A stretch of 6,182 nt of DNA. Origin: an uncultured Prevotella sp. (lineage in GTDB: Bacteria; Bacteroidota; Bacteroidia; Bacteroidales; Bacteroidaceae). The position numbers and the translations under genes are program-made. The stretch spans positions 1 to 6,182 of the forward strand of contig CAMGFM010000082.1 in the NCBI GenBank assembly GCA_946055365.1. Reading direction: 5' to 3'. The notes below the pieces were generated by a model, which was not told where the DNA came from, ran no database searches, and saw only the letters and a program-made list of their open reading frames with translations. Positions 1 to 5,613 of this stretch are shown here, one piece after another; the stretch's first letter is position 1, and each line of letters starts with the position of its first letter.

Positions 1-14
1 TTAGCTGTTGTAAA

Positions 15-30
15 AACATGTTATCATGTT
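15..30. repeat. Short inverted repeat near the left edge
   Basis: AACATG (15-20) and CATGTT (25-30) form a perfect 6-bp inverted repeat around TTAT. It lies just downstream, in the minus-strand sense, of the possible leftward -7 element at 38-45, so it would overlap the start of that transcript. That is a plausible operator position, but a 6-bp match in A/T-rich DNA can arise by chance. Confidence 0.3.
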
Positions 31-37
31 CTGTATG

Positions 38-69
38 CAAAAATACATTTTATTTTTGACACACACAAA
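38..69 (-). promoter_or_regulatory. Possible Bacteroidetes-type promoter reading leftward out of the window
   Basis: Read on the minus strand, CAAA at 66-69 gives a -33 TTTG, and CAAAAATA at 38-45 gives a -7 element TATTTTTG that fits TAnnTTTG. They are separated by 20 nt, close to the usual Bacteroidetes spacing. It would drive a gene to the left of the window. A minus-strand ATG at 20-18 stays open to the edge (M-F-L-Q-Q-L), but too little is visible to call a gene. The A/T-rich context makes a chance match possible. Confidence 0.35.
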
Positions 70-247
70 CGAAACACAGCTTATCTTTTACTAAAATTAA
101 ATACATCCTACACACATCCACCTATTTCTGTCTGTTTGTACGCCTGCGCTATCCTGCACGGAACTGCCCACAACTCTGGCAACAAGGACACGTCACTACA
201 GCCAAAATATCCATTTACAGCCACTGAACACATTTTGCCTGGCGCAC

Positions 248-353
248 AAACGACATGAGTTGACCAAGAAAACGACACTTGACACTCACAAAGTGTCACT
301 TGACAAACGTAAAGAGGCACTTCACCATGCGCAAAGTGCCTCTCTAAAGACAT
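248..353. repeat. Upstream array of 21/22-nt palindromic repeats
   Basis: Units begin at 248, 269, 290, 311 and 333, so the steps are 21, 21, 21 and 22 nt. The 12-nt cores are AAACGACATGAG (degenerate), AAAACGACACTT, AAAGTGTCACTT, AAAGAGGCACTT and AAAGTGCCTCTC. The implied core AAGTG-N-CACTT is a palindrome. A decayed remnant with ACAGT may follow at 355. Neighbouring units can pair: GACACTT (274-280) with AAGTGTC (291-297), and AGAGGCACTT (313-322) with AAGTGCCTCT (334-343). The array ends about 60 nt before the -33 element of the dxs promoter, so it is probably not in the dxs transcript from that promoter. The same family recurs downstream of dxs. Its function is unknown; a protein-binding array or a selfish extragenic repeat are both possible. 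Confidence 0.7.
313..343. repeat. Perfect 10-bp inverted repeat within the upstream array
   Basis: AGAGGCACTT at 313-322 and AAGTGCCTCT at 334-343 are exact reverse complements separated by 11 nt. They are the cores of the two last well-preserved units of the array, each altered from consensus in a way that keeps the pair complementary. No run of T follows on the plus strand and no run of A precedes it, so it does not look like a standard intrinsic terminator in either direction. Confidence 0.65.
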
Positions 354-412
354 GACAGTCCTTTGCATGAAAGACAATGCGGCATATTGACAACAAAAAC
401 AGGCACACTTGT

Positions 413-443
413 TTTGTTTTGTCCGAGGTTTGCACTAACTTTG
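413..443 (+). promoter_or_regulatory. Probable dxs promoter (Bacteroidetes -33/-7 type)
   Basis: TTTG at 413-416 and TAACTTTG at 436-443 match the Bacteroidetes primary-sigma consensus TTTG / TAnnTTTG with a 19-nt gap. Transcription should begin near 450, leaving a 5' leader of roughly 65-70 nt before the dxs ATG at 518. The position also argues against starting dxs at the upstream in-frame ATG at 377, which lies before the promoter. Confidence 0.6.
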
Positions 444-517
444 CACATGATATGCACACAAGGAAGCGACAACCACTCCCCACGGGTGCAGCATCCTTTT
501 CACACCCACATACAATC

Positions 518-2428
518 ATGAACAACGATACATCAACTCTCTTAGGCAAGATACAATACCCGTGCGACCTGCGCCGCCTTGGCGTGGAACAGCTGCCGCA
601 ACTGTGCGCCGAACTGCGCGAGGATATCGTGCAGGAAGTGTCGGTCAACCCCGGCCACTTCGCGTCATCGCTCGGCGCACTGGAGATAACGGTGGCCCTG
701 CACTATGTGTTTGACACCCCAAACGACCGCATAGTGTGGGACGTGGGACATCAGGCCTATGCCCACAAGATACTCACGGGACGCAAAGACAAGTTCTGCA
801 CCAACCGAAAGCTCGGTGGCATAAGGCCGTTTCCAAGCCCGGAGGAGAGCGAATATGACACCTTTACCTGCGGACACGCCTCCAACTCCATATCAGCGGC
901 ACTCGGCATGGCCGTGGCGGCACACAAGACCGGCAACAGCCAACGCAAAGTCGTGGCAGTGATTGGTGACGGAGCCATGTCGGGAGGACTCGCCTTTGAA
1001 GGGCTCAACAACGTGTCATCATCGCCCAATGACCTGCTCATAATACTCAACGACAACGACATGAGCATCGACCATGCCGTCGGGGGTATGGAGAAATATC
1101 TGCTGCATCTCAACACTACCGCCACCTATAACAACTATCGGCAGAAGGCCGCACAGTGGCTCAAATCACGGGGATACCTCAACGACAACCGCCGCAAAGG
1201 CATCATAAGGCTCAACAACGCGCTCAAGGCGGTGCTGGCACACCAGCAGAATATCTTTGAGGGCATGAACATACGCTACTTTGGCCCATTTGACGGCAAC
1301 AACGTGACCGAACTCGTGCGCATACTCAGACAAATCAAGGACATGAGCGGCCCGCGACTGCTGCATCTGCACACCGTAAAGGGCAAAGGCTACAAGCCAG
1401 CGGAGGAACACCCCAAAGTGTGGCACGCCCCGGGACGCTTTGACCCGCTCACGGGCGAACGACTCACCGACAACGGCAAGGACTTGCCGCTGCGCTATCA
1501 GGACGTGTTCGGCGAAACGCTGCTTGAACTGGCACGCGCCAACTCACGCATCGTGGGAGTGACTCCCGCCATGCCCTCGGGATGCTCCATGGACATCATG
1601 ATGAAGCAGATGCCCGAGCGAGTGTTTGACGTGGGCATAGCCGAAGGACACGCCGCCACATTCTCAGGCGGCATGGCAAAGGACGGGCTGCAGCCTTTCT
1701 GCAACATATACAGCGCGTTTGCACAGAGAGCCTACGACAACATCATACACGACGTGGCTCTGCCGCGCCTGCCCGTGGTGTTCTGCCTCGACCGTGCAGG
1801 ACTCGTAGGCGAAGACGGGCCCACTCACCACGGCACGCTTGACATCGCCGCCCTGCGAGCAGTGCCTAACATCACCCTCGCATCGCCCATGGACGAACAC
1901 GAACTGAGGCATCTCATGTACACGGCACAGCTGCCGGGCAAAGGCACATTCGTCATACGCTATCCCAGAGGGCGAGGTGTCATAGGCAAGGAATGGAGAT
2001 GTCCGTTCAAGGAAATCACCGTGGGCAAGGCACGATGCCTGTCGGAGGGCAGCGACATAGCCCTATTGAGCTACGGGCCCATCGGCAATGACGTGCAGAC
2101 CGCCATCAAGGCACTGCACGACGAGGGACACGACATAAGCGTGGCTCACTATGACATGCGTTTCTGCAAGCCGCTTGACACAGAGCTGCTCGCCGACATA
2201 GCCAAGAGGTTCACTGCCGTCATCACCATAGAGGACGCGCAACTCAGCGGCGGCTTCGGCTCTGCCATACTCGAATGGATGAGCGACAACGGAGCACAGC
2301 TGCACGTCACAAGAATGGGTCTGCCCGACCGCTTTGTGGAACACGGCACCATACAACAACTGCGCAAGCTCACGGGCATGGACATCGACTCCATCAAGCG
2401 GCGCATACTCGCAGCGTGCAAGGCATAG
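518..2428 (+). CDS. dxs: 1-deoxy-D-xylulose-5-phosphate synthase
   Basis: This cytosolic thiamine-diphosphate enzyme condenses pyruvate with glyceraldehyde-3-phosphate to give 1-deoxy-D-xylulose-5-phosphate. That is the entry step of the MEP isoprenoid pathway and also supplies thiamine and pyridoxal synthesis. The protein has 636 residues, normal for the family. The N-terminal ThDP domain (about 1-320) has GH (46-47), WDVGHQAY (74-81) and the ThDP/Mg motif GDGA (150-153) with the NDND asparagines near 178-181. The pyrimidine-binding transketolase domain (about 325-490) has the catalytic glutamate E376 in AEGHA, DRAG (425-428), GPTHHG (434-439) and RYPRG (481-485). The C-terminal transketolase domain covers about 505-625. 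The frame stays open back to an ATG at 377, but residues 1-47 of that version do not look like DXS and would precede the promoter, so ATG 518 is chosen. AEGHA replaces the AEQHA of enterobacterial enzymes; from memory this is usual in Bacteroidetes. Confidence 0.96.
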   Translation: MNNDTSTLLGKIQYPCDLRRLGVEQLPQLCAELREDIVQEVSVNPGHFASSLGALEITVALHYVFDTPNDRIVWDVGHQAYAHKILTGRKDKFCTNRKLGGIRPFPSPEESEYDTFTCGHASNSISAALGMAVAAHKTGNSQRKVVAVIGDGAMSGGLAFEGLNNVSSSPNDLLIILNDNDMSIDHAVGGMEKYLLHLNTTATYNNYRQKAAQWLKSRGYLNDNRRKGIIRLNNALKAVLAHQQNIFEGMNIRYFGPFDGNNVTELVRILRQIKDMSGPRLLHLHTVKGKGYKPAEEHPKVWHAPGRFDPLTGERLTDNGKDLPLRYQDVFGETLLELARANSRIVGVTPAMPSGCSMDIMMKQMPERVFDVGIAEGHAATFSGGMAKDGLQPFCNIYSAFAQRAYDNIIHDVALPRLPVVFCLDRAGLVGEDGPTHHGTLDIAALRAVPNITLASPMDEHELRHLMYTAQLPGKGTFVIRYPRGRGVIGKEWRCPFKEITVGKARCLSEGSDIALLSYGPIGNDVQTAIKALHDEGHDISVAHYDMRFCKPLDTELLADIAKRFTAVITIEDAQLSGGFGSAILEWMSDNGAQLHVTRMGLPDRFVEHGTIQQLRKLTGMDIDSIKRRILAACKA

Positions 2429-2439
2429 CCTGACGCATG

Positions 2440-2557
2440 AAAGGACAGCCTGCGGCACATAAAGTGCCACTTCACGCTGGCAAAGTGCCACTCCATGACC
2501 GACAAAGTGCCACTTCACGCTCATAAAGTGACACTCTACGCTCGCACAGTACTGCCA
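2440..2557. repeat. Downstream array of 21/22-nt palindromic repeats
   Basis: Four clear units start at 2461, 2482, 2504 and 2525 (steps 21, 22, 21). Their cores are AAAGTGCCACTT, AAAGTGCCACTC, AAAGTGCCACTT and AAAGTGACACTC. The first and third extend identically to AAAGTGCCACTTCACGCT, and the fourth keeps ACGCT at the same offset. Weak units lie exactly one period outside: AAAGGACAGCCT at 2440 and an ACAGT-containing remnant at 2546. The array starts 12 nt after the dxs stop and ends about 100 nt before trkA. It is the same family, in the same orientation, as the array upstream of dxs. Paired halves are possible between adjacent units, but with a central C-C mismatch, and no T-run follows, so it is not an evident intrinsic terminator. 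Function is unknown. Confidence 0.8.
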
Positions 2558-2627
2558 CAACAAACACGCAGGCACTGCCAGCAAGACGCAAGGCACGGCA
2601 CGGTATGCGCCAAGGCTCATTTCTCAC

Positions 2628-2647
2628 ATATATACATTATTATATAT
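2628..2647 (+). promoter_or_regulatory. A/T-rich leader with short inverted repeat before trkA
   Basis: ATATATA (2628-2634) and TATATAT (2641-2647) form a 7-bp inverted repeat around a 6-nt spacer, ending 7 nt before the trkA ATG. An A/T-rich, Shine-Dalgarno-free leader is typical of Bacteroidetes translation starts, and the local drop in G/C suggests a promoter or initiation region. No good TTTG / TAnnTTTG pair is present, so I cannot place a promoter here with confidence. trkA might also be reached by read-through from dxs. Confidence 0.3.
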
Positions 2648-2654
2648 CGTACTC

Positions 2655-3998
2655 ATGAAAATCATTATAGCTGGAGCCTACGCCATCGGCACGCATCTCG
2701 CACGGCTCCTGGCAAGAGAACACGATGACATCGTGGTCATAGACTCCGACGAGGAACGCCTGGGGCGCATCGGCTCAGACGTAGACCTGCTCACCATGGA
2801 AGGCTCGCTCACAAGCGTGTCGGCCCTAAAGGACGCCGGCGCGGAACACGCCGACCTTTTCATAGCCGTAACACCCGACGAGAGCCAGAACATGGCGTCA
2901 TGCACCATAGCCAAGGCCCTCGGGGCAAAGAAGACGGTGGCAAAGGTGGACAACGCAGAATATATACAGCCCGAGCTGCAGGAGTTGTTCAGCCGGCTCG
3001 GCGTGTGTTCGATCATCTATCCCGAGATGCTCGCCGCAACAGACATCAACAACGGACTGAAAATGTCGTGGGTGAGACAGCGGTGGGACGTTCACGGCGG
3101 CGCGCTCGTCATGCTCGGCGTGAAGCTGCGTGAGGACTGCACACTGCTCGACCGCCCCATGAAAGACATCTGCGGCCCTGAAGACCCCTTTCACATCGTT
3201 GCCATAAAGCGAGACAGCGACACCATAATACCGAGGGGCAACGACCGGCTACAGCTCTATGACCTTGCCTACTTCATGACCACAAGACAATACATACCCT
3301 ACATACGCAAGATAGTAGGCAAGGAGCATTATGTCGACGTGAAGAACGTCATGATAATGGGAGGAGGCGCAACAGCCGTGCGCACGGTCAAGACCATGCC
3401 ATCATACATGGACGCGAAAATCATAGAGATAGACGAACAGAGATGCGAGAGGCTCAACACGCTGCTCGCGGAGCAAGACACGCTCGTCATCAACGGCGAC
3501 GGGCGCGACCTGTCGCTTCTCATAGAAGAGGGCATCAAGAACACGCAGGCCTTTGTGGCGCTCACGGGCAACGCGGAGACCAACATACTCGCCTGTCTCA
3601 CGGCCAAGCGGATGGGAGTGCGCAAGACAGTGGCAATGGTAGAGAACATCGACTACGTGAGCATGGCTGAGAGCCTCGACATAGGCACCGTCATCAACAA
3701 GAAGTCCATCGCCGCAAGCCACATCTATCAGATGATGCTCGACGCAAACGTGCGCAACGTCAGGTTCATCACCACTGCCAAGGCCGATGTGGCGGAATTC
3801 ATACCCTCGGAAGGCTCCAGGGTCACGCGCAAGCCGGTGAAAGACCTCGGACTGCCCGCAGGCATGACCATAGGAGGACTCGTGCGCGACGGCGTAGGCA
3901 TGCTTGTGTCGGGCAATACCATGATACAGCCTGGCGATTCGGTCATGGTGTTCTGCCACGACCTCAACATGAAGAAGATAGAAAAGTTCTTTGTTTGA
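2655..3998 (+). CDS. trkA: Trk-type potassium uptake regulatory subunit TrkA
   Basis: TrkA is the peripheral cytosolic subunit that binds NAD(H) or other nucleotides and gates the TrkH potassium channel. The protein has 447 residues, close to the 458 of the E. coli homologue, and shows the full duplicated layout: RCK/TrkA_N 1 (about 1-135), TrkA_C 1 (145-220), TrkA_N 2 (230-350) and TrkA_C 2 (365-447). The first Rossmann turn is GAYAIG (7-12), with acidic D30 ending the second strand; the second is GGGATA (236-241), with E258/D260. The repeated motifs TPDESQN (73-79) and TGNAETN (304-310) and GDG (281-283) fit the family. The usual middle glycine of GxGxxG is Tyr9 in the first domain, and the third glycine is replaced in the second. 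ATG 2655 is chosen because the protein begins directly with the first Rossmann strand. trkH starts 19 nt after its stop, which fits one transcription unit. Confidence 0.94.
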   Translation: MKIIIAGAYAIGTHLARLLAREHDDIVVIDSDEERLGRIGSDVDLLTMEGSLTSVSALKDAGAEHADLFIAVTPDESQNMASCTIAKALGAKKTVAKVDNAEYIQPELQELFSRLGVCSIIYPEMLAATDINNGLKMSWVRQRWDVHGGALVMLGVKLREDCTLLDRPMKDICGPEDPFHIVAIKRDSDTIIPRGNDRLQLYDLAYFMTTRQYIPYIRKIVGKEHYVDVKNVMIMGGGATAVRTVKTMPSYMDAKIIEIDEQRCERLNTLLAEQDTLVINGDGRDLSLLIEEGIKNTQAFVALTGNAETNILACLTAKRMGVRKTVAMVENIDYVSMAESLDIGTVINKKSIAASHIYQMMLDANVRNVRFITTAKADVAEFIPSEGSRVTRKPVKDLGLPAGMTIGGLVRDGVGMLVSGNTMIQPGDSVMVFCHDLNMKKIEKFFV

Positions 3999-4017
3999 CA
4001 AAACTCACGCACGGTAT

Positions 4018-5469
4018 ATGATCAACACGCGCATTATATGCAAGATCATCGGCTCGCTGCTCTTCATAGAGTCGGCAGTGCTGACGCTGTGTCTTGCCGT
4101 TGCACTTTACTACCATGAGGACGACACGCTCTCGTTTGCACTGTCCGTGGCCACGAGCGCGGGTCTCGGACTGCTGTTCCGCTTTCTGGGACGCAATAGC
4201 GACAACACGCTCTCGCGCCGTGACGCTTATCTTGTGGTGTCTATACTGTGGGTGGTGTTCTCGCTCATCGGCACGCTCCCCTTTATCATCAGTGGCTATC
4301 TGCCGTCATTCACCGACGCGTTCTTTGAGACCATGTCGGGCTTCACCACTACTGGCGCCACAATCATAGACAACGTCGACGCCCTGCCCCACGGCCTGCT
4401 TTTCTGGCGTTCGCTCACGCAATGGATAGGCGGACTCGGCATTGTGTTCTTCACCACGGCTATCCTGCCGTCGCTCGTGGGCGGCAGTGTCAAGGTGTTT
4501 GCCGCAGAATCGACCGGACCTATCAAGACCAAGCTCCACCCGCGCCTCTCTACCAACAGCAAATGGCTGTGTCTCGTCTACCTTGTCATCACTTTCCTGT
4601 GCGCCGCATCGCTTGTCACGGCGGGCATGAATGTCTTTGACGGCATAAACTATGGCATGACCACCGCCGCGACGGGCGGCTTCGGCACACATGGCGACTA
4701 TCACTTCTACACGCCCGCCATGCAATACATCCTGACATTCTTCTGCTTCATTGCAGGTGTCAATTTCAGCCTGATGTATGTCTCTGCCTCGCGCCGCCGT
4801 CTGTCGCTGCTGCTTGCCGATGCCGAGTTCCGACTCTATTTCCTGCTCGTGGCCATGCTGTCGGCATGCATCGCGGCTACTCTCGTGACACAATGCGGCT
4901 ATGACGTGGAGCATGCCATACGCAGCGCGCTCTTTCAGGTGGTCTCGTTCATCACCTCCACGGGCTTCCTGGCTGACGACCCCGGCCTGTGGCCGCATCT
5001 CACGTGGATGGCTCTCACCCTCTGCATGTTCACGGGCGCATGTTCGGGCTCAACGAGTGGCGGCTTCAAGTGCATGCGCGTGGTAATGATGCTCAAGACC
5101 ATCAGCAACGAGTTTCGCCAACTGCTGCATCCCTCTGCCGTGCTGCCCATGAAGATTAACGGCGTGAACGTCACTGGCTCCAAGCGCGTCACCCTGCTTG
5201 CCTTTTTCTCGGCCTACGTGATTATCGCCTTTGGCTCTATGTTTGTGATGATGCTCATAGGAGTGGAAAGCACCGACGCCTTCACCCTCTCGCTAAGCTC
5301 TCTCAGCAACGTAGGGCCGGCTCTCGGACAGCAAATAGGGCCCACCATGTCGTGGAACTCACTGCCCGACACCGCCAAGTGGCTCTGCTCAACGCTCATG
5401 CTCATCGGGCGACTGGAGATATTCAGCGTGCTTGTGGTGTTCACGCCACATTTCTGGGAGGAAAGGTGA
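4018..5469 (+). CDS. trkH: Trk-type potassium transporter membrane subunit TrkH
   Basis: TrkH is the inner-membrane potassium-translocating subunit that works with TrkA from the gene just upstream. The protein has 483 residues, the usual size, with many hydrophobic segments arranged as four membrane-pore-membrane repeats. All four pore loops are visible, each with its filter glycine: SGFTTTGAT (G113), TTAATGGFGT (G220), FITSTGF (G316) and LSNVGPALG (G433). WIGGLGIV (136-143), SGSTSGGFKCMR (343-354) and the C-terminal GRLEIFSVLVVFTP (464-477) are further hallmarks. The frame also opens at a TTG at 3991, overlapping the end of trkA, but ATG 4018 gives the typical MINTRIICKIIGSLLFIES start, so it is preferred. 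No Shine-Dalgarno sequence is evident. The 19-nt gap to trkA suggests co-transcription and matched production of the two subunits. No missing key residue was seen. Confidence 0.95.
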   Translation: MINTRIICKIIGSLLFIESAVLTLCLAVALYYHEDDTLSFALSVATSAGLGLLFRFLGRNSDNTLSRRDAYLVVSILWVVFSLIGTLPFIISGYLPSFTDAFFETMSGFTTTGATIIDNVDALPHGLLFWRSLTQWIGGLGIVFFTTAILPSLVGGSVKVFAAESTGPIKTKLHPRLSTNSKWLCLVYLVITFLCAASLVTAGMNVFDGINYGMTTAATGGFGTHGDYHFYTPAMQYILTFFCFIAGVNFSLMYVSASRRRLSLLLADAEFRLYFLLVAMLSACIAATLVTQCGYDVEHAIRSALFQVVSFITSTGFLADDPGLWPHLTWMALTLCMFTGACSGSTSGGFKCMRVVMMLKTISNEFRQLLHPSAVLPMKINGVNVTGSKRVTLLAFFSAYVIIAFGSMFVMMLIGVESTDAFTLSLSSLSNVGPALGQQIGPTMSWNSLPDTAKWLCSTLMLIGRLEIFSVLVVFTPHFWEER

Positions 5470-5547
5470 AGACCGCAAGGCACAAAGCGGGCAAGACCCA
5501 ATCGCCAACAGCCACCGCCGACACCATGACACGCGCCGCGCCTGACG

Positions 5548-5563
5548 GCATATGACTATATGC
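5548..5563. repeat. Short inverted repeat in the trkH-manA gap
   Basis: GCATAT (5548-5553) and ATATGC (5558-5563) flank GACT as a 6-bp stem with a 4-nt loop. A second, outer match of GCCGC (5535-5539) with GCGGC (5566-5570) could extend it with internal mismatches. It is the only hairpin candidate I see between trkH and manA. It lacks a following T-run, so it is not a standard intrinsic terminator. It could mark a transcript end or a regulatory site for manA, or be chance. Confidence 0.3.
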
Positions 5564-5584
5564 GGGCGGCATCTACACGCTTAA

Positions 5585-5592
5585 TACATTTA
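5585..5592 (+). promoter_or_regulatory. Weak candidate -7 element for manA
   Basis: TACATTTA matches five of six fixed positions of the Bacteroidetes -7 consensus TAnnTTTG and lies 21 nt before the manA ATG in a locally A/T-rich stretch. No TTTG is found at the expected upstream distance (about 5562-5565 reads GCGG), so this is only a position-based suggestion. The A-rich leader that follows (TAAAACAATACACT) is typical of Bacteroidetes translation starts. Confidence 0.25.
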
Positions 5593-5613
5593 ACCCAACT
5601 AAAACAATACACT

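Larger units (their letters stand above)
1..517. other. Non-coding region upstream of dxs
   Basis: I see no credible gene in these 517 bases. The first 110 bases are clearly richer in A/T than the rest of the window and carry a possible leftward promoter. Bases 70-247 hold nothing I can identify. Bases 248-353 hold 21/22-nt palindromic repeats, and 413-443 hold the probable dxs promoter. Open frames crossing the region on the minus strand (for example 108-377) resemble no protein family I know, are rich in Cys, Val and Ser, and pick up a seven-residue periodicity from the 21-nt repeat. Confidence 0.7.

Noticed and set aside
51..58. Plus-strand TATTTTTG as a rightward -7 element
   Set aside because: No TTTG lies 19-20 nt upstream (bases 27-32 read TGTTCT), and no plus-strand gene follows for more than 450 nt.
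377..517. N-terminal extension of dxs from the ATG at 377
   Set aside because: The 47 extra residues have no resemblance to DXS, and the ATG lies upstream of the best promoter (413-443). The family-typical length begins at ATG 518.
2440..2557. CRISPR array
   Set aside because: The conserved part is only 12 nt with about 9 nt between copies, far shorter than CRISPR repeats and spacers, and the intervening bases are partly shared. No cas gene is present.
2063..2620. Minus-strand 185-residue open frame over the dxs 3' end and repeat array
   Set aside because: It is antisense to well-supported dxs codons, has no recognisable family, and reads through the repeats as a heptad artefact.
2495..2728. 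Plus-strand 77-residue open frame across the repeat array into trkA
   Set aside because: It overlaps the start of trkA in another frame and consists mostly of repeat-derived sequence. No family resemblance.
3991..4017. trkH start at a TTG overlapping the trkA stop
   Set aside because: It would add nine polar residues before the typical MINTRIICKII start. ATG 4018 fits known TrkH N-termini better.
4306..4998. Minus-strand 230-residue open frame inside trkH
   Set aside because: It is entirely antisense to trkH, with a composition expected from reading a membrane-protein gene backwards (rich in Glu, Ala, Gly, Arg). No domain is recognisable.
5470..5613. Rho-independent terminator after trkH
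   Set aside because: The only hairpin candidate (5548-5563) is short and is not followed by a run of T.
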